This document shows positions 34,193-42,191 of a stretch of 64,000 nucleotides of DNA, piece after piece. Numbering within the stretch: position 1 is the stretch's first letter; the number at the start of each line of letters is the position of its first letter. Position numbers and translations under genes: made by a program. This DNA is from Saprospiraceae bacterium (GTDB lineage: Bacteria > Bacteroidota > Bacteroidia > Chitinophagales > Saprospiraceae): assembly GCA_022841745.1 (NCBI GenBank), contig JALHQW010000022.1, positions 31,145 through 95,144 on the forward strand. Reading direction: 5' to 3'. The notes beneath the pieces are model-generated. The model saw nothing but the letters and a program-made list of their open reading frames with translations, did no database searches and was not told where the DNA came from.

Positions 34193-35575
34193 ATGGATGT
34201 TGAAATCCTCTCACGCATACAATTCGCCTTTACCATTGCCTTCCACTACATCTACCCGCCGCTGAGTATCGGCATCGGGTTGGTCATGGTCATCATGGAA
34301 GGCATGTACCTCCGCACGGGCGACAAGGTCTATGAAACAATGACCCGGTTCTGGACCCGCATCTTCGCACTCACTTTTGGCATTGGTGTGGCCACCGGCA
34401 TCGTCATGGAGTTCGAGTTCGGCACCAACTGGGCCACCTATTCCCGCTATGTAGGTGACGTGTTCGGCTCGGCATTGGCGGCAGAGGGCATCTTCGCCTT
34501 CGCCCTCGAAAGCGGCTTCCTCGGTGTACTGCTTTTCGGCTGGAACCGGGTTAGCCCACGGGTGCATTTCATCGCAACCATTGGGGTATTCCTTGGCTCC
34601 ATGTTCTCGGCCATTTGGATTGTTGTGGCCAATAGTTGGCAACAGACCCCGGCGGGCTACCACGTCGTGGGCGAGGGCATGAACGCCCGTGCCGAAATCA
34701 CCGACTTCTGGGCCATGGTTTTCAATCCTTCGAGCGTGGACCGGGTGCTGCACGTCTGGTTGGGGGCCTTCCTTGCCGGGGCCTTCCTCGTGATGAGCGT
34801 ACACGCTTATTATTTACTGAAAGGCCGCTACGTGGAGTTGTCGCAAAAAGCCTTCAAGATTGCACTGGCCGTTGGCTTTGTTTTTTCGTTGGGGCAGCTC
34901 ATCACCGGCCACCATTCAGCCGAAGGCGTGGCCAAGAACCAGCCCGCCAAGCTCGCTGCGATGGAAGGCCACTTCGACTCACTCGCCGTCGCTGATATGT
35001 ACCTATTTGGCTGGGTGGATAAGCAAAACCAGCAGACGCACGGCCTCGCCATCCCCGGCGGCCTCAGCTTCCTCACCCATTTTGATTTTGAAAAACCCGT
35101 GACTGGGCTCAACGCCTTCCCCGAAAACGAGCGGCCAACGGCCCTAAACGCCATTTTCCAATTTTACCACCTGATGATTACAATCGGCATGTTACTGATT
35201 GGGTTGTCGGCTTTCGGTGCATGGCAATGGTGGCGGGGCAAGCTATTCGAGCAACGCTGGTTGTTGCAGATTTTTGTTTGGGCGGTTTTGCTGCCGCAAA
35301 TTGCCAACCAAGTCGGCTGGTTCGCTGCCGAAATGGGGCGGCAGCCGTGGGTGGTCTATGGCTTGCTGCGCACCTCCGATGCCCTTTCCCGCACGGTGAC
35401 GGCTAACCAGGTCATGTTCTCGCTTATCCTATTCACGCTGATTTATGGGCTGCTTTTTATCCTGTTCATCTATATGCTGAACAAGAAAATCGTGCATGGC
35501 CCTTATGATGAATCGGATATTGCAACGAACCCGCAACAGGAGGAAATCGGAAAAATTTTAACCACTAAAAGCTAA
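34193..35575 (+). CDS. cydA: Cytochrome bd quinol oxidase subunit I
   Basis: 460 residues, about nine helices. Haem-ligand and family motifs: [14 protein letters not shown] (His about 18), [42 protein letters not shown] (His about 186) and the late [13 protein letters not shown]. It is shorter than the E. coli protein and lacks the long Q-loop insertion, so it is the short-loop (CIO-like) type. It oxidises quinol and reduces O2 at high affinity, also giving resistance to NO. Followed by cydB after 6 bases. Confidence 0.96.
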   Translation: MDVEILSRIQFAFTIAFHYIYPPLSIGIGLVMVIMEGMYLRTGDKVYETMTRFWTRIFALTFGIGVATGIVMEFEFGTNWATYSRYVGDVFGSALAAEGIFAFALESGFLGVLLFGWNRVSPRVHFIATIGVFLGSMFSAIWIVVANSWQQTPAGYHVVGEGMNARAEITDFWAMVFNPSSVDRVLHVWLGAFLAGAFLVMSVHAYYLLKGRYVELSQKAFKIALAVGFVFSLGQLITGHHSAEGVAKNQPAKLAAMEGHFDSLAVADMYLFGWVDKQNQQTHGLAIPGGLSFLTHFDFEKPVTGLNAFPENERPTALNAIFQFYHLMITIGMLLIGLSAFGAWQWWRGKLFEQRWLLQIFVWAVLLPQIANQVGWFAAEMGRQPWVVYGLLRTSDALSRTVTANQVMFSLILFTLIYGLLFILFIYMLNKKIVHGPYDESDIATNPQQEEIGKILTTKS

Positions 35576-35581
35576 AGTGAT

Positions 35582-36616
35582 ATGGCTACTTTCCTCAACA
35601 TAGACTACCCAACTTGGTGGTTCCTCGTAGTAGGCGCCGTGTTCAGCGGCTACGCCATCCTCGATGGCTTCGACTTGGGAGCGGGGGCTTGGCACTTGTT
35701 TTTCAAAAAAGAAGAAAGCCGCCGCATCGCTTTGAACGCCGTCGGCCCGGTTTGGGATGGAAACGAGGTTTGGCTGGTGATTGGAGGCGGGGCGCTGTTT
35801 GCAGGCTTCCCGGTGGTCTATGCATCGTTATTATCGGGGATGTACGTGCCGTTCATGCTCTTCCTCGTCTTCCTGATTCTGCGGGCGGTGTCCATCGAGT
35901 TTCGGAGCAAGGAACCGGGGAAGGTCTGGCGACTTGCCTGGGACATCAGCTACGCTGTGTCGAGCATCATGCTGGCCGTGCTGCTCGGCGTGGTACTGGG
36001 CAATGTGTTGTTTGGCATCCCGCTCAACGAAAACCAAGAATACGAAGGTAGCTGGCTGGCCTTCCTAAACCCCTTTGCGCTGATGACGGGCGTTACCACG
36101 TTGGCATTATTCATGATGCATGGAGCGATTTACCTGGCGATGAAAACGGAGGGGCGGCTGTTTGCGAAGGTCACGATTTTAATACGACGTGCCATTATTT
36201 TTTTCATCGTCGTATTTGGTATTACCTCGCTGTACGCCTTGTTGTACATCCCACACCTGAGCGACGATTTTAGTAGTAACCCTGCGCTATTCGTTGTGCC
36301 CTTGTTGGCGTTTTTGAGCATCGCCAATGTGCCTCGTTTGGCCCGAAAGCACAAGTATCTATCGGCTTTCCTTTTCTCCTCGCTGACAGTGGCACTTCTA
36401 CTCATGTTGGTGGCCATCGAGCTATACCCTGTGATAGTTTTCTCTACCTCGGAAGCTACTAATCACCTGACGGTTTACAACTCGTGCTCTTCGCAAAAAT
36501 CGTTGGGTATAATGCTAGTGATTGCCGCCATCGGTATGCCGCTCGTGCTGGCATACACGGTTTTTGTCTATAAAACCTTCTGGGGCAAGGTGAAGATGGA
36601 CGAGACGAGTTATTGA
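35582..36616 (+). CDS. cydB: Cytochrome bd quinol oxidase subunit II
   Basis: 344 residues, about eight helices. Motifs WWFLVVGAVFSGYAILDGFDLGAG-type start (read YAILDGFDLGAGAW), GPVWDGNEVWLVIGGGALFAGFP and the end TVFVYKTFWGKVK are family hallmarks. Forms the oxidase with CydA in the inner membrane. No cydX-type small ORF is evident after it; instead a Crp/Fnr fragment follows. Confidence 0.96.
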   Translation: MATFLNIDYPTWWFLVVGAVFSGYAILDGFDLGAGAWHLFFKKEESRRIALNAVGPVWDGNEVWLVIGGGALFAGFPVVYASLLSGMYVPFMLFLVFLILRAVSIEFRSKEPGKVWRLAWDISYAVSSIMLAVLLGVVLGNVLFGIPLNENQEYEGSWLAFLNPFALMTGVTTLALFMMHGAIYLAMKTEGRLFAKVTILIRRAIIFFIVVFGITSLYALLYIPHLSDDFSSNPALFVVPLLAFLSIANVPRLARKHKYLSAFLFSSLTVALLLMLVAIELYPVIVFSTSEATNHLTVYNSCSSQKSLGIMLVIAAIGMPLVLAYTVFVYKTFWGKVKMDETSY

Positions 36617-36647
36617 CCCGCTCACCTCCTTGCCACCACCACATACA

Positions 36648-36761
36648 TTGTTGAGCAGCAGCCTGAACGTGCCCCGTGAGGCGGTGTCGCATTTGCTCAA
36701 AAATCTTGAAAAAGAGGGCATGATGAAATTGGGCAGGAACCAGTTGCTGTTCAAAAAATAA
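36648..36761 (+). pseudogene. C-terminal remnant of a Crp/Fnr-family regulator
   Basis: The frame from 36648 reads SSSLNVPREAVSHLL, then KNLEKEGMMKLGRNQLLFKK and a stop: the recognition helix and wing of a Crp/Fnr HTH domain (compare AxxLGxxRETVSRxLxxLxxxGLI). There is no start codon and no sensor domain; only 36 or so codons remain between cydB and the carbonic anhydrase gene. The stop codon shares a base with the next ATG. It is most simply a deletion remnant. Confidence 0.65.
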
Positions 36762-37405
36762 TGCCCGAAATACCCAATCATATGCAAAGAGCAGTCAAAA
36801 ATTTCCTTGAGTACAACCAACACTGGGCCTGCGAAAAGCAAGCTGAAGACCCTCATTTTTTCGAGCATTTGGCGGAGGGTCAAAACCCCATCGCCCTTCT
36901 ACTTGGCTGTTCCGATAGCCGGGTATCGCCGTCGGTGGTGCTGGGCGGTAACCTTGGCGAGATTTTCATCCACCGCAACATCGCCAATGTGGTCTCCCAT
37001 GCCGACATGAACTTCCTCTCCGTGCTCCAATATGCCGTAGAAGTGCTTGGCATTCAAGACATTATCGTGTACGGCCACTATGGCTGCGGCGGCATTCGGG
37101 CAGCAATGGAGGATGAGGCTATCGGTCTTATTGACAACTGGCTGGCCAATATCAAGGACGTAATCTCCAGCCACCAGGCCGAATTGGATGCCATCCCCGA
37201 CGAGCACGACCGCCTTAACCGGCTCGTTGAACTGAACGTGCTGACGCAAATCCATAACCTGAAACAGACCAGCGTTTACCGAAAGGCAAATAAAGAAGGA
37301 AAGGAGCTTCGCCTCCACGCCTGGGTCTATGATTTCTCGAATGGGCAGGTACGGGTGCTGGAACAAGAAAGGGCCACTTATAAAATGGCCCTTTCTTGTT
37401 CATAA
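36761..37405 (+). CDS. can: Beta-class carbonic anhydrase
   Basis: 214 residues from ATG at 36761. Zinc ligand motifs CSDSRVSPS (about 47-55) and HYGCGGIRAAM (about 106-116) with IFIHRNIANVV between are complete for the beta class. It interconverts CO2 and bicarbonate in the cytoplasm. It lies between cydAB and, farther on, a second SulP gene, which supports a bicarbonate-supply theme. The last 15 codons are formed by a 16-base-arm hairpin (37361-37401), so the C-terminal ERATYKMALSCS may be dispensable. Confidence 0.95.
   Translation: MPEIPNHMQRAVKNFLEYNQHWACEKQAEDPHFFEHLAEGQNPIALLLGCSDSRVSPSVVLGGNLGEIFIHRNIANVVSHADMNFLSVLQYAVEVLGIQDIIVYGHYGCGGIRAAMEDEAIGLIDNWLANIKDVISSHQAELDAIPDEHDRLNRLVELNVLTQIHNLKQTSVYRKANKEGKELRLHAWVYDFSNGQVRVLEQERATYKMALSCS
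37361..37401 (+). terminator. Hairpin at the 3' end of the carbonic anhydrase gene
   Basis: GAACAAGAAAGGGCCA pairs perfectly with TGGCCCTTTCTTGTTC around a 9-base A/T loop, ending two bases before the stop codon. AATTTTC follows, a weak T tract. Either a terminator that overlaps the gene or another inserted repeat. Confidence 0.55.
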
Positions 37406-37514
37406 TTTTCTCTAAACCGTAACTACTTGGGAAGGTCGGGAGGGGAAAGAAAAAATTTCATTTTTCTCCTCCCGCAACTGTGGTGTGTTTTTTATTCGTA
37501 AATATTCAGGCTAT

Positions 37515-38405
37515 TTAAACAGCAGCTATGCGCTTCTTCGCCAATTCCACGTATTCTTCCACGATTTCATAGCCGATAAACTTCCTGCCGCTCCGCAATG
37601 CGGCCACTGCCGTGGTGCCACTCCCCATGAACGGGTCGAGCACGATGTCCGTTTCGAAGGAATAAAGCTGGATGAGCCGATGCGGCAATTCAATTGGGAA
37701 TGGCGCTGGGTGGCCTATGCGCTTGGCGGACTCGGCGTTCATTTGCCAGATGGTCTTCGTCCAATCCAAAAATTCGTCCCTGCCGATGGTATTGCGCTTG
37801 GTGGCCTGTTCCTTTTTGGTGAGGTGTCTTTTGTAGTCGCCCTTCGAAAAAATGAGGATATACTCGTGTACGTCCCGCAAGATGGGATTGGAAGCACTTT
37901 GCCAACTCCCCCAAGCCGTGCTGGAGGTTGAGCTTGCGCCTTTGTCCCAAATGATTTCCCCACGCATGATGAAGCCGATTTCCTGCATCAACAATACCAA
38001 GTGGGATGTGAGCGGGATATAGGGCTTGCGGCCCAGATTGGCGAGGTTGACGCAGGCCCTTCCACCGTGCACCAATACACGGTAAGTCTCTGTGAACACC
38101 TGCCGTAGGAATTCGAGGTACTCCAACAAGGTGAGGTCCTCGTCATAGTCCTTCGTGGCATTGTAGGGCGGCGAGGTAACCATGAGGTGAACGGAATCGT
38201 CTGGCACTTCCATCATTTCGGCGGCGTTCGCTTGGATGATTTGGTTCTCAAACGCAGCTGGGAAAGGATTGACTGGATTGGCTTGAACAGGATGGCCATT
38301 CAATTCCGAGTAGAGCCTGGAATTGTAAAATTTAGTGGAATCGTGGTTAATCCTTCCACTTGTTCCGAACGAACTTGTTGTTGTACCTTCTTTTTTTTTG
38401 GCCAT
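37515..38405 (-). CDS. Beta-class DNA methyltransferase (N4-cytosine or N6-adenine), orphan
   Basis: 296 residues from ATG at 38405 (MAKKKEG). Catalytic motif IV TSPPYNATKDYD (about 76-88) precedes motif I LDPFMGSGTTAVAAL (about 255-270), the permuted order of the beta class; TSPPY is most common in N4-cytosine enzymes. Between them, WDKGASSTSSTAWGSW and RDVHEYILIFSKG match the family. No endonuclease gene is near, so it may be a solitary epigenetic enzyme or a remnant of a restriction system. Target sequence unknown. Confidence 0.9.
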   Translation of the reverse strand: MAKKKEGTTTSSFGTSGRINHDSTKFYNSRLYSELNGHPVQANPVNPFPAAFENQIIQANAAEMMEVPDDSVHLMVTSPPYNATKDYDEDLTLLEYLEFLRQVFTETYRVLVHGGRACVNLANLGRKPYIPLTSHLVLLMQEIGFIMRGEIIWDKGASSTSSTAWGSWQSASNPILRDVHEYILIFSKGDYKRHLTKKEQATKRNTIGRDEFLDWTKTIWQMNAESAKRIGHPAPFPIELPHRLIQLYSFETDIVLDPFMGSGTTAVAALRSGRKFIGYEIVEEYVELAKKRIAAV

Positions 38406-38426
38406 ATTGTTGGAAAATGGCGTCAA

Positions 38427-38728
38427 AAGTGGGCAGATTATTCAAGAATCTCAAAAAAAAATCGAAGCGTTGAATAATCCATAAAATGCACAATTATCTT
38501 TGCCCTCAAAGTGAATGAAACTGTTTCAATAGTTTTCTCACCCTAACCTTAATGATTACAGTCTAAACGATAAAAGCCCCAAACAACGTTTTGTGATCTT
38601 TGGACATCACATAAATTTTACGAAGTAACCATTCATCTAAATGGAACGGTGAATGTATTTGGATTAGACTTTGCTCAGTGTTTAAGATATGAATAGTTGT
38701 ACTGAGCAACCCGAATTGACACCTAATA
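38427..38728. other. 300-base intergenic region with one promoter
   Basis: Holds TTG (38470-38472) and TATCTTTG (38495-38502) 22 bases apart, a good Bacteroidota promoter reading toward the small membrane protein, and a dyad TGTGAT-N8-ATCACA at 38592-38611. No gene or RNA recognised. A long 5' leader would result. Confidence 0.45.
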
Positions 38729-38947
38729 ATGGATCAAAAACACAAGGACAAGGATTACTTATTTATTCTAACCTCGGCGTGGGTCGCTTTCGTCGTATTG
38801 ATCAAATTCCTCGAACATCACAAGGCGTTCAACCACGTGCAATTAAGGTTTAGGTTTGATTTGTATGTCATCCTGCCGCTGTTGGTGCTATTTACTATTT
38901 ATATGCTCTGGAAACACTGGGATGATTTAGACGACAACTCCAGTTGA
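38729..38947 (+). CDS. Small two-helix membrane protein
   Basis: 72 residues: charged start MDQKHKDKD, helix YLFILTSAWVAFVVLIKF, a basic loop (HHKAFNHVQLRFRF), helix DLYVILPLLVLFTIYML, acidic tail. No family recognised. Its last 21 bases overlap the end of the convergent SulP gene. Low-complexity charges suggest a real but uncharacterised protein. Confidence 0.6.
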   Translation: MDQKHKDKDYLFILTSAWVAFVVLIKFLEHHKAFNHVQLRFRFDLYVILPLLVLFTIYMLWKHWDDLDDNSS

Positions 38948-40741
38948 TTTACAGTTATCCACCAAGCAAGGCTTGTTCACGCACTCGTGAAAAATCCGCT
39001 TCGTGCAATATGCGCATATTTCATCCCTTAATTTGGGAACAATCGCCTTAAGTGCCAATTCCTTGGAAACAAAAAAATGATCTTCGCCAATTTCCTCCCT
39101 GAACCCGCCCCGTATCAGCGTCTCCTGCGCAATCAGCTTCAAGCCCGTAAAATACAACCCTCCACCCTTCTGTTTCCACCGTTTGGCCTCCTGTAGGCAC
39201 CACTCTGACCCCGCTACATCAATGAAGTTGATGCCTTGGGCGACTATCACCAGCGTATGCACCTCGGGCGACTGCTCATCCACCAATTCCCTGATTTCAT
39301 TGGAAACATGGTTGACAGAACCAAAGAAAATGGAGCCGTCAATGCGCAAGAACTTCACCTGAGGGCACTCTGGCAGTGGTTTTCTCAATAAGTAAGTAAA
39401 ACGCCTGTTCGAGTCGCTTGGGTCTGGTGCCATCACTGCAACGTTTGGCGTAGAAGCTTTCTGTAGGAAAAAAATCAGCGAGAACATTACCCCCAAAATC
39501 ACCGCCATTTCCAAATCAGCCACCAACGTAGCAATGAATGTAATGACCATTACCATGCTTTGCCGCTTGCTGGATCGCATGACCGTTTTGGCAAACTTGA
39601 AATCAATAAGGTTGTAGGCCACCATCAAAATCACGCCCGCCATGGCCGATATGGGAAGGTAGGCGATAAGTGGCGCTACCACCAAGACGATGACCGTCAA
39701 TAGGATGGCTGCAAAAACGGCTGCAAGCGGCGTCCGTGCCCCCGCCTCATAATTGATTCCGCTGCGGGTGAACGACCCCGACCCGGCATAGCATGAGAAA
39801 AAGCTGCCCACGATATTCGACAGGCCCTGTCCAATGAACTCTTGGTTGCCATCTATCTGCTGTTGGGATTTTGACGCAATGGAACGGGCGATGGCTACTG
39901 CCTCAATCAAGCCCAAGAGTGCAATTGCAAAGGCACTTTGGGCCAATTGCGTAAGCGATGCGAAGCTCAAATCGGGCATTGATGGCCGGGGCAGGCGCCC
40001 CTTTACCTCGCCCACCATTTTCAGCGCAACTTGATCACTGCCAAATACTTCCATTAGCCCCCATGCCAGCAAGCTACCACCCACGAGCGCTACCATTAGG
40101 TTCGGTATTTTGGGAAAAAATTGCTTGGAAAAAATGGCCAACAGCAAAGTGAAGAGGCCCACGCCCAAGGCAAATAAATTGGTATCTTGGATGTTTAATA
40201 CCAGCGTTTTCAGGGTATCCACAAAACTGCTGCCGCTTGGCACGGGCAAATCGAGCAAGTGTTTCAACTGGCTTTGCATGATGAGCAAAGCCGCCCCAGC
40301 CGTAAAGCCCACTACCACCACGTGGGAAACGAAGTTGATAAGGGTGCCCATGCGCCCAACTCCCAAAATAAATTGAAAAAGTCCTGCCAACAGCGTGATT
40401 GTCAATGCCTTAGAGATAAAATCATCTGTGCCCGGCTCTGCGCCCAATTGCGTCAGCGCCGCAAAAACCACAAGCGAGATAGCCGTCGTTGGTCCCGATA
40501 CCAAGTGCCTCGACGAGCCGAAAAGCGCCGCAATGATGGGGGTTATCATGGCCGTGTAAAGCCCATAAATCGGAGGCAGCCCCGCAATACTGGCAAATGC
40601 AACGCCTTGCGGCAGCACGATGACTGCACCTGTCAGGCCAGCTACGAGGTCCGCCTTAACCGTAGTTTTATTCACCTCCGGCCACCATTCGAGGAAAGGG
40701 AAAATGCGCTGCAGTACTTTGTCGGCGAGATTGATTTGCAC
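38927..40741 (-). CDS. Second SulP-family transporter with STAS and Cys-rich tail
   Basis: 604 residues. SulP core begins KADLVAGLTGAVIVLPQGVAFASIAGLPP and SSRHLVSGPTTAISLVVF; GSGSFTRSGINYEAGARTP is at about 320. STAS domain about 440-555 (VAQGINFIDVAGSEWCLQEA). After STAS is a 34-residue extension with five Cys (C-x2-C-x7-C-x4-C-x4-C: ICAYCTK ... HECVNKPC ... DNC), not present in the other SulP of the window. It could bind a metal or form disulfides. The two SulPs are clearly diverged. Divergent from the his operon; shares the Crp-type motif with the first SulP gene. Confidence 0.92.
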   Translation of the reverse strand: MQINLADKVLQRIFPFLEWWPEVNKTTVKADLVAGLTGAVIVLPQGVAFASIAGLPPIYGLYTAMITPIIAALFGSSRHLVSGPTTAISLVVFAALTQLGAEPGTDDFISKALTITLLAGLFQFILGVGRMGTLINFVSHVVVVGFTAGAALLIMQSQLKHLLDLPVPSGSSFVDTLKTLVLNIQDTNLFALGVGLFTLLLAIFSKQFFPKIPNLMVALVGGSLLAWGLMEVFGSDQVALKMVGEVKGRLPRPSMPDLSFASLTQLAQSAFAIALLGLIEAVAIARSIASKSQQQIDGNQEFIGQGLSNIVGSFFSCYAGSGSFTRSGINYEAGARTPLAAVFAAILLTVIVLVVAPLIAYLPISAMAGVILMVAYNLIDFKFAKTVMRSSKRQSMVMVITFIATLVADLEMAVILGVMFSLIFFLQKASTPNVAVMAPDPSDSNRRFTYLLRKPLPECPQVKFLRIDGSIFFGSVNHVSNEIRELVDEQSPEVHTLVIVAQGINFIDVAGSEWCLQEAKRWKQKGGGLYFTGLKLIAQETLIRGGFREEIGEDHFFVSKELALKAIVPKLRDEICAYCTKRIFHECVNKPCLVDNCKSTGVVV

Positions 40742-40796
40742 GGTCTATCGGAAGAATTAAGGGTACAGGGTTTCTACAGGTGCTGTAAATATGGCG

Positions 40797-40841
40797 CAAA
40801 ATAAACCCATCCACCAGCAAGCTGTGTAACCAAGGTCACAT
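40797..40841 (-). promoter_or_regulatory. Crp-type site and -7-like box of the second SulP gene
   Basis: TGTAA-CCAAGG-TCACA at 40825-40840 within AGCTGTGTAA-N6-TCACAT (40822-40841), the same extended motif as at 32246. TTATTTTG on the minus strand (40804-40797) is one base off TAnnTTTG. Centre-to-centre distance is 32 bases (33 at the first SulP gene). The site also lies upstream of the his leader. Confidence 0.55.
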
Positions 40842-40949
40842 TCTTTTGGCTTGCCCTATTATTTGGATAGTCATAATTCAGTCATTTACTAAAAAAGTCT
40901 TGCGCCAGGGTTGCTCCTCAAACAAAACCCCCTTAGCTTTGCCGCCGTC

Positions 40950-41021
40950 ATGAAAAACATCGTTCACGTACATCATCATCATTTCTACTCACCGCCAGCC
41001 GGCGAGCAGACCTGTTTTTGA
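40950..41021 (+). CDS. hisL: Histidine-rich leader peptide of the his operon
   Basis: 23 codons, ATG at 40950 to TGA at 41019. It begins MKNIVHVHHHHFY: five His within six residues (positions 6, 8-11), then SPPAGEQTCF. It is followed after 28 bases by a strong terminator-type hairpin and then by hisG. This is the classic arrangement of ribosome-stalling attenuation: low His-tRNA would stall the ribosome at the His run and alter RNA pairing so that the terminator fails. The pairing switch itself was not computed. Confidence 0.88.
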   Translation: MKNIVHVHHHHFYSPPAGEQTCF

Positions 41022-41049
41022 TGTGAAATGACCATTCTTTCATGCTCAG

Positions 41050-41090
41050 AAAAGGCTTGTCGGCACACCCGGCAAGCCTTTTTTGTTTTT
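41050..41090 (+). terminator. his attenuator hairpin with T tract
   Basis: AAAAGGCTTGTCGG pairs with CCGGCAAGCCTTTT (one mismatch), followed by TTGTTTTT. It lies between the leader peptide and hisG, 66 bases before the hisG ATG, as expected for an attenuator. Confidence 0.85.
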
Positions 41091-41155
41091 ACCGATTTCG
41101 TCATTGCTGCAGGCACTCTGCACCCCCAACAATTTAACAATATAACAATTCAACA

Positions 41156-42007
41156 ATGCTCAAACTTGCTATCCAAAAATCTGGCCGCCTCTACGAAGAC
41201 TCCATCGGCCTGCTCAAATCCTGCTCCATTGGCGTCTCCAACGGCGGCGGGCGGCTGCGGGCCGTAGCTGACAGTTTCCCGCTGGAGGTCTTCTTCCTCC
41301 GTGACGACGACATCCCTCAGTACGTCGAGGACGGCGTGGCCGACTGCGGCATCGTGGGGGAAAACGTCGTTTTTGAGAAAAACAAACACGTCGAGGTCAT
41401 TGAGCCGCTCGGTTTTGGTCGCTGCCGTCTCTCGCTCGCTGTGCCAAAATCCGCTAAATATAATGGCGTACACAGCCTTGAAGGCGCCCGTATTGCTACC
41501 TCCTACCCGCAAATTTTAGGAGATTTCCTTCGGAAAAACGGTGTCCAAGCCGACCTCCACGAAATCAGCGGAAGCGTGGAAATAGCCCCCAGTATCGGCC
41601 TCGCTGACTGCATCTGCGACCTCGTTAGTACAGGTAGTACGCTGATTTCCAATGGGTTGCGTGAAGTAGAGACCGTCCTCGAATCGCAGGCCGTTCTAGT
41701 TTCTTCGCAAAATCTGCCTTCGGAAAAACAGGCACTGCTCGACAAACTGCTCTTCCGCATTAGGGCTGTCAAAAAATCCAAGAACCACAAGTACATCCTT
41801 TTAAATGCCCCTAATGACTGCCTCCCTGACATCATCCGAATCTTACCCGGGATGAAAAGCCCAACCGTGCTGCCCTTAGCCGAGGTCGGCTGGAGCAGCG
41901 TCCATTCCGTCGTGCAGGAAGACCGTTTTTGGGACATCATCGAAGACTTGAAGGCTAACGGCGCACAGGGGATACTCGTCGTGCCAATTGAAAAAATGAT
42001 TTTATGA
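41156..42007 (+). CDS. hisG: ATP phosphoribosyltransferase, long form
   Basis: 283 residues. Opening KLAIQKSGRLYEDSIGLLKSC, then DIPQYVEDGVADCGIVGENV, the PRPP-binding region DLVSTGSTLISNGL (about 157-170) and a C-terminal regulatory ACT-like domain (about 205-283) typical of the long hexameric enzyme that histidine inhibits. It makes phosphoribosyl-ATP, the first step of histidine synthesis. First structural gene after the leader. Confidence 0.97.
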   Translation: MLKLAIQKSGRLYEDSIGLLKSCSIGVSNGGGRLRAVADSFPLEVFFLRDDDIPQYVEDGVADCGIVGENVVFEKNKHVEVIEPLGFGRCRLSLAVPKSAKYNGVHSLEGARIATSYPQILGDFLRKNGVQADLHEISGSVEIAPSIGLADCICDLVSTGSTLISNGLREVETVLESQAVLVSSQNLPSEKQALLDKLLFRIRAVKKSKNHKYILLNAPNDCLPDIIRILPGMKSPTVLPLAEVGWSSVHSVVQEDRFWDIIEDLKANGAQGILVVPIEKMIL

Positions 42008-42017
42008 ACGCCCTTTT

Positions 42018-42147
42018 TTGTCATTGCCGAAGGTAAACTGCAACGCCTCGGTACAAGTCGCTTTTGTCATGGCCGAAGGCCACCTCTGCGTCATTCGTGA
42101 CTGCATACGTGACGCAGAGGTGGCCTTCGGCCATGACAAAAGCGACT
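42018..42147. repeat. Family D inverted repeat, copy 1 (hisG/hisD gap)
   Basis: Perfect arms of about 37 bases, 42056 onward and ending 42147 (AGTCGCTTTTGTCATGGCCG start, with GAAGGCCACCTCTGCGTCA), preceded by a partial copy TTTTGTCATTGCCGAAGGTA at 42017. A related copy is at 55350-55441. No T tract after it. Read as protein it gives a false 58-residue extension to HisD. Confidence 0.93.
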
Positions 42148-42191
42148 TACATCATTATATTTTTATTTGCCTTCGGCAAAATCAAAGTCAT

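Noticed and set aside
42018..42191. 58-residue N-terminal extension of HisD
   Set aside because: Encoded by the family D hairpin; standard HisD length starts at 42192.
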